Shown here: positions 7,023 through 14,242 of the stretch, piece after piece | Numbering within the stretch: the stretch's first letter is position 1 | Layout: each line of letters opens with the position of its first letter | Source: an uncultured bacterium | GTDB lineage: Bacteria > Patescibacteriota > CALEFQ01 | NCBI GenBank assembly: GCA_937877125.1 | Contig: CALEFQ010000052.1 | Coordinates: 1 to 14,242 of the forward strand | Length of the DNA stretch: 14,242 bases | Direction: 5' to 3' | Made by a program: the position numbers and the translations under genes | Notes under the pieces: generated by a model | What the model saw: only the letters and a program-made list of their open reading frames with translations | Database searches by the model: none | Told to the model about the DNA's origin: nothing

Positions 7023-8103
7023 TATTGATTTTCACCATCAATGATCGGGCTATATTTTTCCAGGAATAAACTTTCACAGTTTCTCGACAAGATTGGGCGA
7101 TGTCGTTAGAAAAATTTAAATGATCAAACAAATCGACCAAAGCTTCTACCGTATTATCTTTTACAAAACGGAGGCATCGGGTATCGAAATTATGGACAAT
7201 TTCCAAAGCCGGAGACGTAATAACCGGGACACCCATCGATAAAAATTCGAAAAGCTTCAAAGGATTGGTATAAGCCATACTGCTTGCATGAGGCAAGACA
7301 ATTCCCGCATAACAATCTTTAAGTAATTTGGGAATATTGTTATGCTTGATTTTATTAAGAAACTCCACTCGATCGCTAATTTTCAAGCGTTCTACAAGAT
7401 TGCGGGCTGATTGCTCATCCGGACCAGAACCAATGACTCTTAATTTTAGCTTGTATTTGATTTTGCTTTTTCCAAAAGCCTCTATGACTTTCAGGGAATT
7501 GCGATATTTGTCAATAGTTCCTAGCATAACAAGATAATGATTATTGCCTTCCTGTCTCGGGGTATTTTCATAACTGAAAACATCAGAATCAAAGCCATTA
7601 GGTGTTATTATCGCCTTTTCTTTAAGCGCCGGTGCAAGGTAGTCCTTATGCCCCCTGGTTTCACAGATAATCACCCGGGCCAAAGACAGCAAGCCTTCAA
7701 TGCCCTTTGCCCAACGGGCCGGGACAAAGTTTACTTTGATTGCGGCAGGAATAGACAATGATTTCAAGGCGCGGGTGATCGGCGCTAAATCACTAATGAA
7801 ATTTTTTTCAGCCACTCGCATTACAATTAACTGCGGTCGGAAACTAATTGCCGTCCTGGATATTTCATGAGCCCAGAACCAACCACTAACAAAACGGGGA
7901 TAACGGGGAAAACGCCTAACTTCTAAATTTGGCTTAATTGTTTCCCGGGATTTGGTTTGTCCCGGAAATTTTTTGGTGATAGCTTGCACTTGATATCCAT
8001 TTTCGGCCAATCCCAGCGCCAGTCCGGAAGTAGCTACTCCGCCCGCGCCAAATACGGCAGGAATTGTACTATCACGGGCGATGAATAGTATACGAGATAT
8101 CAT
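7000..8103 (-). CDS. GT4-family glycosyltransferase
   Basis: This 367-residue GT-B enzyme probably transfers a sugar from a nucleotide-sugar to the growing lipid-linked glycan. The N-lobe contains a glycine-rich acceptor loop, AVFGAGGVATSGLALGLAENG (16-36, shown only as the family pattern G-G-x(3)-S near 20-26). The C-lobe has VIGSGPDEQSARNLVERLKI (223-242) and the donor-site segment NPLKLFEFLSMGVPVITSP (280-298). E286 is the second Glu of the family E-x7-E motif; the first is replaced here by a polar residue in the TNPLK context. ATG 8103 follows the preceding methyltransferase-like gene by 4 nt without a visible Shine-Dalgarno, and the end overlaps the flippase by 23 nt. Donor and linkage are unknown. 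Confidence 0.87.
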   Translation of the reverse strand: MISRILFIARDSTIPAVFGAGGVATSGLALGLAENGYQVQAITKKFPGQTKSRETIKPNLEVRRFPRYPRFVSGWFWAHEISRTAISFRPQLIVMRVAEKNFISDLAPITRALKSLSIPAAIKVNFVPARWAKGIEGLLSLARVIICETRGHKDYLAPALKEKAIITPNGFDSDVFSYENTPRQEGNNHYLVMLGTIDKYRNSLKVIEAFGKSKIKYKLKLRVIGSGPDEQSARNLVERLKISDRVEFLNKIKHNNIPKLLKDCYAGIVLPHASSMAYTNPLKLFEFLSMGVPVITSPALEIVHNFDTRCLRFVKDNTVEALVDLFDHLNFSNDIAQSCRETVKVYSWKNIARSLMVKINNEIQRTK

Positions 8104-8107
8104 ATAA

Positions 8108-8851
8108 TTAGTTTTTGAAATTCAGTACGGCTAAATAATTAGCGCCTTGATATGGATGATGGTATCGACACTGCTCGGGAGGCAATAATTTACTGATCGG
8201 TATTTCACTCCAATGATTGCGCCAGGTATTCCTTTTCAGCAGCCAACATCGGTTATAACCAAATTTTTGTTCGAATATCTGATGGTCGATCGCCTTGTTG
8301 TAGCCAAGAGGTATTGAAATAAACATTTGCCCGCCACGATTCAGAACATTTTTTCGTAAATTAGCTATGACTTTCAAAACCTTGTTTGGATCATTCGACT
8401 CATCGTCAAATCCGATGTGCTCAAATGTAGAAATAGACAATATTAAATCGTATTTCTTAACCGGTTGAAAACTCAAAATATCCTGATTGATAATATTTTT
8501 TCCGGTCTCGTATTTATCAACAATATCCCATGCCGGCTTTATATAGTGACCCAAAACATTGCCGATTTCTAGCACTTGGCATTGTTCGTGCCGCTTAGCC
8601 AGATCAGCAAATATAGGAATTTCGACAGCGCGCTCATTAGCCCAGGTTGTATTATAAGCATGATAAAAATAGCTGTATCGCTGTCCGCCAAAGGCATAAT
8701 TCTTGCTTTTCTGAAAGGGAATAGTCAAGGGAAAGATAAAGCTATAAAAAAATTTTCTGAGAATGTAACCACTCCCCTTTTTCCTAAAATAGACTATTTT
8801 TTTAGCCAATCCTCTTTTTTCCGGTAAATACTTATGCATAAAGGATTTCAA
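8108..8851 (-). CDS. Class I SAM-methyltransferase-like protein of the glycan cluster
   Basis: The 247-residue protein shows a Rossmann-type order: VLEIGNVLGHY (93-103) in place of motif I, an acidic residue in NQDIL (D124), YDLILSISTFEHIGFDD (134-150) as motif IV, and NRGGQMFISIPLGYN (171-185). A basic N-terminus with a hydrophobic patch (about 33-46) suggests membrane association. NTTWANERAVEIPI (67-80) precedes the core. Motif I departs from the usual E/D-x-G-x-G-x-G because V99 replaces a glycine, so activity is not certain. The start is ambiguous: TTG at 8851 or ATG at 8839, four codons later; neither has a clear ribosome site. A role in modifying a sugar of the cluster product is inferred from context. 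Confidence 0.72.
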   Translation of the reverse strand: MKSFMHKYLPEKRGLAKKIVYFRKKGSGYILRKFFYSFIFPLTIPFQKSKNYAFGGQRYSYFYHAYNTTWANERAVEIPIFADLAKRHEQCQVLEIGNVLGHYIKPAWDIVDKYETGKNIINQDILSFQPVKKYDLILSISTFEHIGFDDESNDPNKVLKVIANLRKNVLNRGGQMFISIPLGYNKAIDHQIFEQKFGYNRCWLLKRNTWRNHWSEIPISKLLPPEQCRYHHPYQGANYLAVLNFKN

Positions 8852-8863
8852 GAATCTTTTTTA

Positions 8864-10849
8864 CTAATAAGCAAATAACGAATATCCCCAATTGACCAAA
8901 TATTCAGCTGATTTTCGGTATTTTTTCTCACGCCAACGCCACTTAGCCATTTGCCAGAAAAACGATTGTCCTTTTCTCACTAGTTCGCGCCGGCTAAGTT
9001 TCTGCCCGGTTCCTTTTTGAATTCGGAATCCGAATGATTCGCCGGCATTCCAAAAACTGATATTACCGAATTTTTCCAAGAGCCGCCAAATTTCTGGAAA
9101 GCTGTATTCATATAAATGATAGGGGTTGGTTGAATAGTATGTCCCATTCGTTCCGTAATTAATCGGGGTTGAAAAATACAAAATTCCGCCATCTTTAAGA
9201 TAACTGAAAAGTTTTTTTATTAGTTCAATATGCAGATTCCTGGGAAGATGCTCGATTACTTCCAAACAAGCAATTTTGTCATAAGTATTTTTTTTGATTG
9301 GCGAGACTGAACCTAATACCGAAAATCGGCGGTTTGGCGCGATTATTTTTTTAACGCGACTTATCGCCTGGGTATCAATATCAAAAGCGTCAATTTTCGC
9401 GTCAGTGCCCAGAAGCATTTTGGTTCCAATTCCGCTACCGCAGCCATAATCCAGAACTTGGTCAGCCGGCCTTATTTCTTTCAGAATGATTCCATATCGT
9501 TTTTTTAAATTAGAGATCACCTTCTGGGGCGCAGAAGTTTCGGCTCTTTCACCGGTGTAATCTTCGTTGTGCAAAATATGAGTTGGCAGATAATAACCCA
9601 GGCCCGGCTCAGACCGAAATTTCCAAGTTCCGGAAGAGCCAAGTAATCTGGGATAAGCCTGATTGATCAAGGCTAAAGCTAAAGTGCGAAACCAGGCCGA
9701 CCAGATATCGCCTTGTCGCATATCATATTGAGCTTGAAAAAAGCTGGAATACCTTATCTGGCTTTTATGCGACAATTTAATTTTTACAAATTTTTCAAAA
9801 TATTTTTTCAAAACCAGCCGGCTGTGTAGCTGGAAGATGGCCTGGTAAATCATGCTGATGAAATCAGATATGCCGAAATCACGACCAATCGATTCGGCAA
9901 ATACCCCGCCAGGAATTTTCTGGTTTAAAATCGATTGTTGCGCCAAGCGTAAAGCGCTCATAACATCTTTGTGCCGATACGGAGTACGCTGGCTAATATT
10001 AACTAGAATATCAATAGCGTCCAAGTCGACACAGGCGCCTCCGCCGACGGGCAAAAAGGAGCCTTCAGGCAACTGCAGTTTCAAGGTGCTATCGATAATT
10101 TTGTTCAAATATCGAAGGGGCCGTTTCCGGTAAAAATAGAACATATAAAGATGAAACGCGCCACCCATCCCCGTCCATAAATCTGCTCCGTGCGCCGTAC
10201 CGTAGTACCCCGTTTTCGGATCTTGGATTGAGTCAAGCCAATCGAGAACCCGGTCAATTAACTCGGGATGGCCAGTTTTATAAAAGAAATACATCAACCA
10301 CATCAGGCGATTGCTTTCAAACCAGATTTTTTTTAAGGATATTTTTTGGAGCCATTGAGAAAGATAATTTTTATCTAACCAGGGGCGGAGAAAACCCAGA
10401 GGATGTGCGGGAGCAACGCCCAAGGCGTCAAGGGCATGACAAGCAAAATATGTTTGCTGCCAATCAATGTATTCCCCGGAAAAGGCAGCTGTTTTATACC
10501 CCGATTTTAGCATTTCCTGGTCCACAAAATGCCCATCGTTTTTTTGGAAAGACTGAATATATCTAACCCACTGTCCGACTCGATCAGGATCATTTTCCTT
10601 CATTTCTTTTAGAGTTCCTAGTAACTCTAAAAGAAGCACGGCAAAACAAGTGGATAACAAGGTATAATTATTTTTTTCAGCTGAAAAAGGGAAACCGCCA
10701 AATTTTCCATTTACTTGGCGTTCCAATTTAAATACCCACCGCGGGATATCTTTTTTGACCAATGATATCACCAGATCCGGATTAGCCCAGCCGGGTTTTG
10801 GCATAGCCGATGGTTTAAATTTATCTCTCTGATTTTCTGGATCAGGCAT
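8864..10849 (-). CDS. Fusion: alpha/alpha-toroid-like domain plus class I SAM methyltransferase
   Basis: This 661-residue protein has two clear parts. Residues about 20-410 are helix-rich and contain spaced repeats resembling the toroid of terpenoid cyclases and protein prenyltransferases: QSFQKNDGHFVD (99-110), LDSIQDPKTGYYGT (205-218), LKLQLPEGSFLPVGGG (256-271) and ACVDLDAIDILVN (272-284). An alpha/alpha glycosidase or lyase barrel would look similar, so the enzyme class is open. Residues about 463-610 are a standard methyltransferase: VLDYGCGSGIG (465-475), FDID (489-492, acidic D490), CLEVIEHL (528-535) and KDGGILYFSTP (552-562). No hydrophobic membrane helix is evident. ATG 10849 overlaps the upstream GT4 by 8 nt, with a weak GAAAG upstream. 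I do not recognise a named family with this architecture. The methyltransferase half is secure; the N-terminal fold is inferred. Confidence 0.75.
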   Translation of the reverse strand: MPDPENQRDKFKPSAMPKPGWANPDLVISLVKKDIPRWVFKLERQVNGKFGGFPFSAEKNNYTLLSTCFAVLLLELLGTLKEMKENDPDRVGQWVRYIQSFQKNDGHFVDQEMLKSGYKTAAFSGEYIDWQQTYFACHALDALGVAPAHPLGFLRPWLDKNYLSQWLQKISLKKIWFESNRLMWLMYFFYKTGHPELIDRVLDWLDSIQDPKTGYYGTAHGADLWTGMGGAFHLYMFYFYRKRPLRYLNKIIDSTLKLQLPEGSFLPVGGGACVDLDAIDILVNISQRTPYRHKDVMSALRLAQQSILNQKIPGGVFAESIGRDFGISDFISMIYQAIFQLHSRLVLKKYFEKFVKIKLSHKSQIRYSSFFQAQYDMRQGDIWSAWFRTLALALINQAYPRLLGSSGTWKFRSEPGLGYYLPTHILHNEDYTGERAETSAPQKVISNLKKRYGIILKEIRPADQVLDYGCGSGIGTKMLLGTDAKIDAFDIDTQAISRVKKIIAPNRRFSVLGSVSPIKKNTYDKIACLEVIEHLPRNLHIELIKKLFSYLKDGGILYFSTPINYGTNGTYYSTNPYHLYEYSFPEIWRLLEKFGNISFWNAGESFGFRIQKGTGQKLSRRELVRKGQSFFWQMAKWRWREKKYRKSAEYLVNWGYSLFAY

Positions 10850-11951
10850 TTTTATCTTTCAGGATAATCAAAATATTTCTGGCGGTTTCTTGCCAACTAT
10901 ATCGTTGAATATTTTTATAGCCCAGTTTTATTAAACGTTCCCGCTCTATCTGGTCAACAAGTAACTGGGATAATCCTCGGGCAATATCCGAAATGTTATA
11001 CATATCGACATAGTGCACGCTGTCTCCTCCTACTTCTGGCAAACAACTGCTCCGACTGGATAAGACCGGAACACCACTCGCCTGGGCCTCAAGTATTGGC
11101 ATCCCAAAACCTTCATAGAGCGACGGATAAGCGAAAACAGTTGCCATTCGATAAAGAGCCGGCATATCTTTATCGGGAACATAGCCTAGGCGTTTAACTT
11201 TTGAGGTTGAATTAATGATTCGCAAGATTTGCTCATTACGCCAGCCCTTTCCGCCGGTTAGCACTAAATGGACAGGTTTATTGTCCGGCAAACGCAATAA
11301 ATTGAAGGCTTTTATCAGTCGAACCAGATTTTTCCGGGGTGAAATTCCACCCGTGAATAGGATATAGCGGGACGGAAGACCATACTTTTTTTTAACACTA
11401 GCCACTTCGGCTGCTGTAATATCGCACCGGTAATTTGATGATGCGGCCAAGGGAATCACCTCGATCTTCTTTTCCGGGATCCTGAGTATTTCAATCAGGT
11501 CTTTCTTGGTGTTGCGGGAAATAGCGATAATCTGGTCGGCGCGCTGGCAAGAACTCTTGATCATGTATTTCATGTACCAGGTGGACTTTAAATCATAGGC
11601 CCTGAGTTCAGAATAAAAATGAGCGAGGTCGAGAACAGAAACTATTTTGCGGATTGATGGTTTCAGGCCAAAAGGAATAACATTTTTCGGAAACCACACC
11701 GCCTCTATACCAAGCCGATTAATAAGCTGGGGGGCTAAAACGAAATCACACCAGAGTTTATTTCCACCAGGAAGCCGAACTTCTTTCACTCGAGTATCGG
11801 GATCAAATAGACGTTCCCGGCTATTATGTATCACCCAGACCGTGTCACCGTGTGGCAAAACTTGGCCGATATTTTGGCATACCAGTTTGATATATTCTTT
11901 GCTGCCGCCTGTTTTTTCTGACAGGCCACGGGCATAAATACCGATTTTCAT
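10842..11951 (-). CDS. GT4-family glycosyltransferase (mannosyltransferase-like)
   Basis: This 369-residue GT-B retaining glycosyltransferase has all usual GT4 landmarks. They are an N-terminal GGSKEYI acceptor loop (15-21), SVLDLAHF (105-112), FTGGISPRKNLVRLIKAF (199-216) with phosphate-binding R206 and K207, LGYVPDKDMPALY (255-267), and YEGFGMPILEAQASGVPVLS (279-298) carrying the E-x7-E pair E280 and E288. It resembles the WbaZ/mannosyltransferase-type GT4 branch, but the donor cannot be fixed from motifs. ATG 11951 lies 6 nt after the stop of the CapK fusion gene, and the TGA at 10842-10844 overlaps the toroid fusion by 8 nt. It most likely adds a residue to the lipid-linked glycan exported by the flippase. 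Confidence 0.9.
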   Translation of the reverse strand: MKIGIYARGLSEKTGGSKEYIKLVCQNIGQVLPHGDTVWVIHNSRERLFDPDTRVKEVRLPGGNKLWCDFVLAPQLINRLGIEAVWFPKNVIPFGLKPSIRKIVSVLDLAHFYSELRAYDLKSTWYMKYMIKSSCQRADQIIAISRNTKKDLIEILRIPEKKIEVIPLAASSNYRCDITAAEVASVKKKYGLPSRYILFTGGISPRKNLVRLIKAFNLLRLPDNKPVHLVLTGGKGWRNEQILRIINSTSKVKRLGYVPDKDMPALYRMATVFAYPSLYEGFGMPILEAQASGVPVLSSRSSCLPEVGGDSVHYVDMYNISDIARGLSQLLVDQIERERLIKLGYKNIQRYSWQETARNILIILKDKNA

Positions 11952-11957
11952 GAGTAA

Positions 11958-14156
11958 TTATTTTTTTAGTAAACAGTTCCAGATGCCGATATCTAGGTGC
12001 CGGCATTGCCGGAAGGAGTTATGAATTTTCACCTTATTCAGCGAATATATTTGTTTTTTCTCGGCAATTACCTCAAGCCGGCTATGGCGGAAAACCTCCC
12101 GGAAGTCGTCATAGCGCCAGCGATTAGTGAAGGAATGTCCTTCCCTGGTCAAAAAACGATCCCAGGCTTCGGGCGAGTATTTGTAAAACAAAAAAGGATG
12201 ATTGAAGTCGTAATGGTCCCGCAAATCGATATGATGGAACATTAGGCCGCCCGGCTTCAAGAAGTCGGTACTTTTTTTGATAAAAATACCAGGAAACTTG
12301 ATATGTTCCAGGACGCTTACGGAATAAATAAAATCTACTAGAGGAAGATTTAGTTTAGTTATATCTCCCTGAATAAATTCAATGCAATTGTCCTGGGGGC
12401 GGCCATAACGATCTAAAAAAGGAAGTTCGGTTATTGAATATTTCCTTTTAATATACTTTATTTCTTGAGCGGCAAATTGTTTTTGTCGACGCGAGGCATG
12501 GTAGCGGGAAAATTTGTCTACCAATATGACCTTTTTGGCTCCGTTCATTAAAAAATTATAAGCGTTAAGCCTGGAATTACCTGGACCTAATTCTAAAATT
12601 GTCTTTCCCGTGCAATTAAATTTCTGCTCTTGCCATATTTTTTTTGCCTGTTCGAATTGATTATCAAGCCGCTGGGGATCGCTCGCATAAAGACGCCAGA
12701 ATAACAATCGATTGGCGGACGCACTGATCAGGGGAACTTTGCAATAAGCAAACCGGACCAAGGCATCGCCATGCACTGGCAGCTTAAGTTTTCTGGTTTT
12801 TCCCAAGGGATCTGAGTTAGGGCGACAGCTATTGGGATTTTTCAAGCCAAAAGATTGCGGAGCGGTAGCTAAATCATTCGGATGTGAATTGACCAGGCAT
12901 CTGATATATCGAGGCTTGCCCGATCCTCTATTCAAAGAGTTTACTGACGAAATCGTTACATGGATGGGGCCTAATTGTTTCCTGATTATTTTACGTAATT
13001 TCAAAATTATTTCGCCGGAAATAGCCTGGCGAGGCACGTAGTCAAAAGAGGCCAAGGTCAAGGATTTTTGCGTAAATTGATATTCCCTGAAATAAGGCAA
13101 AACATCTTTGAGCGCCATCGTGAAAGCGAACGGAGAAATTCTGGCGCCGTCAACACCATATAGCAGATCAATCCGCCTCCCCTCAATATTCATCAAACGG
13201 GGGTTCTGATTACCGCAAGCACAAGGCTGGACCGCCCAGGATCCCATATCACCGATATCATATCGGATTAGCGGCATGGTCTTGTTGGCTAAGCCGGTGA
13301 GAATTAAGCGGCCCACTTCCCCCTTCTGAACCGGACGATCATGCTCATTCAAAATTTCTACCCAGGCGGCATACGGATTTAAATGGAACCCAGTATGACA
13401 CTGGCATTCCACACCAATCGTTCCTAATTCTGTACTACCATAGGTATGAAAGACCGGGGCCCGGAATACATTTTCCAAGAATTGACGATCAGGCGGGCTC
13501 AAGATTTCAGCGCTAGTAATGATTCGATCGGGCGAAGGTAAGTCACAGTTATTTTCCCGGACATGCCAAGCCAGTGATTTTAGTGTCGATACATGGCCAT
13601 ACAAAACCCGGGGCTTGAAACGACTGATTCTATCGACAATTTCCGTCAAGTCATTTTCGGAAACATTACATTCTTGCCGGCCAGTTATTTTTTCTGCCCA
13701 GGCGCTAACCCCCTTGTTTTTTTTCATCGGCTTAGCCAAATGTAACCATCGCTGGGCGATGCGGTAACCGGCAAAATGATAGGCGGCCAGATTATTAGAT
13801 ATTTTTTGCGCTTCTGATGACTTATCCCAATAGGTCTGAAAAAAAGCCCCAGTAGATCCGGAGGTGATATGCCGGCTAAGCTTCGAGGGTCGGTTCTTCG
13901 CTAAAAACTCTTCGATCGGTCTATCGGTGATAAATTTTTTATTGATAACGGGGAATTGCTTTAGCCAAACAGGAACTTGGTCGGCACCTGGCATCTGTAG
14001 CTCCAACCCGAGATTCTGGTAAAACGGTACATTTCTAACGGCGTGTCGGCAAATTTCGGCTAACTGTCGCTTTTGAATTTTTTGATAGCTTAAATAGTCG
14101 GTATTAATAACACCTTGCCGCTGATGAAAATATTTTAAGGCTCGAGGATAAATCAT
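11958..14156 (-). CDS. Fusion: CapK/PaaK-like adenylate-forming enzyme plus class I SAM methyltransferase
   Basis: The 732-residue protein joins two enzymes. Residues 1-423 match CapK/phenylacetate-CoA-ligase-like adenylate-forming proteins: TSGSTGAF (98-105, nucleotide loop), HTYGSTELG (237-245), a Cys/His set (C250, C252, H254, C312, C314) that may bind metal, LIRYDIGDMG (296-305), the hinge IEGRRIDLL (324-332) and GSGKPRY (411-417) with likely catalytic K413. A polar linker follows (about 424-458). The C-terminal methyltransferase has ILELGPGNSRLN (520-531), acidic D547, QGDIT (596-600), YSVSVLEHI (611-619), LKPGGLMFHHIDLRDH (633-648) and a long C-terminal tail. The adenylating half would activate a carboxylate. 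Its acceptor, whether CoA, carrier or amine, is not evident. ATG 14156 overlaps the upstream stop as ATGA, which supports the start. Domain calls are strong; the joint function is unknown. Confidence 0.87.
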   Translation of the reverse strand: MIYPRALKYFHQRQGVINTDYLSYQKIQKRQLAEICRHAVRNVPFYQNLGLELQMPGADQVPVWLKQFPVINKKFITDRPIEEFLAKNRPSKLSRHITSGSTGAFFQTYWDKSSEAQKISNNLAAYHFAGYRIAQRWLHLAKPMKKNKGVSAWAEKITGRQECNVSENDLTEIVDRISRFKPRVLYGHVSTLKSLAWHVRENNCDLPSPDRIITSAEILSPPDRQFLENVFRAPVFHTYGSTELGTIGVECQCHTGFHLNPYAAWVEILNEHDRPVQKGEVGRLILTGLANKTMPLIRYDIGDMGSWAVQPCACGNQNPRLMNIEGRRIDLLYGVDGARISPFAFTMALKDVLPYFREYQFTQKSLTLASFDYVPRQAISGEIILKLRKIIRKQLGPIHVTISSVNSLNRGSGKPRYIRCLVNSHPNDLATAPQSFGLKNPNSCRPNSDPLGKTRKLKLPVHGDALVRFAYCKVPLISASANRLLFWRLYASDPQRLDNQFEQAKKIWQEQKFNCTGKTILELGPGNSRLNAYNFLMNGAKKVILVDKFSRYHASRRQKQFAAQEIKYIKRKYSITELPFLDRYGRPQDNCIEFIQGDITKLNLPLVDFIYSVSVLEHIKFPGIFIKKSTDFLKPGGLMFHHIDLRDHYDFNHPFLFYKYSPEAWDRFLTREGHSFTNRWRYDDFREVFRHSRLEVIAEKKQIYSLNKVKIHNSFRQCRHLDIGIWNCLLKK

Positions 14157-14242
14157 GGTTTGTCTTTTTTCTGGCAGATCAAAATAATATCTTTCCTAAT
14201 AAGCTTGCGGAGGCGACTTCCCAATATAGCCGCCGGCCAGAT
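14153..14242 (-). CDS. C-terminal end of an unidentified protein (partial)
   Basis: Reading leftward from the right edge, one minus frame is open for 29 codons to TGA at 14153-14155. The other two minus frames stop within about 25 codons and fit operon spacing less well. The TGA overlaps the start of the CapK fusion gene in the classic ATGA arrangement, so the genes are likely translationally coupled. The tail is basic and ends in a short hydrophobic strand followed by charged residues (DIILICQKKDKP), reminiscent of the last strand of a Rossmann methyltransferase. That resemblance is too short to assign a function. Confidence 0.6.
   Translation of the reverse strand: MWPAAILGSRLRKLIRKDIILICQKKDKP

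Noticed and set aside
10228..10566. Plus-strand open frame of 112 codons opposite the toroid domain
   Set aside because: Its composition (many charged and polar residues in no pattern) and its position antisense to a clear gene indicate a shadow frame.
11389..11396. Homopolymer run of T (A on the coding strand) in the second GT4 gene, considered as a frameshift or slippage site
   Set aside because: The frame is intact on both sides, encoding a lysine-rich segment before YGLPSRYILF, so there is no sign of a break.

Overview
The window is a cell-surface glycan locus from a bacterium using the standard code: TAA, TAG and TGA all act as stops. Genes are packed with 4-29 nt overlaps or very short gaps, and most starts lack a clear Shine-Dalgarno. 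Together with the surface-sugar gene content, this fits an uncultured lineage, perhaps of the Candidate Phyla Radiation (Patescibacteria). That placement is a weak inference, because no ribosomal or other marker gene is present.

Plus-strand half (1-5757). The C-terminus of an unidentified membrane protein (1-129) is followed by a three-gene heptose-precursor operon: gmhA (sedoheptulose-7-phosphate isomerase), a stand-alone PfkB-type heptose-7-phosphate kinase (HldA-like) and gmhB (heptose-bisphosphate phosphatase). A good intrinsic terminator (2326-2352) closes it. A sigma70-like promoter (2372-2400) then precedes a GT9 (ADP-heptose:glycan heptosyltransferase family) gene, which overlaps a large GT-C/GT39 membrane glycosyltransferase. 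Together these look like synthesis of D-glycero-beta-D-manno-heptose-1-phosphate, and a GT9 enzyme that could use the activated sugar. The nucleotidylyltransferase (HldC, or the C-terminal domain of HldE) is not in the window.

Minus-strand half (14242 down to 5754). One apparent operon enters from beyond the right edge. In transcription order it holds: the tail of an unknown protein; a fusion of a CapK/PaaK-like adenylate-forming enzyme with a class I SAM methyltransferase; a GT4; a fusion of an alpha/alpha-toroid-like domain (weakly terpenoid-cyclase/prenyltransferase-like) with a second class I methyltransferase; a third, single-domain methyltransferase-like protein; a second GT4; and a Wzx-like flippase. 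This looks like assembly, modification and export of a lipid-linked oligosaccharide or repeat unit. It is visibly more AT-rich than the heptose genes. The two operons converge and their last genes overlap by 4 bp at a shared TTAA (5754-5757).

The most novel content is the pair of methyltransferase fusion proteins. No RNA genes, mobile elements, CRISPR arrays or tandem repeats were seen. The only gene-free stretch over 100 bp is 2322-2438, which holds the terminator and promoter.
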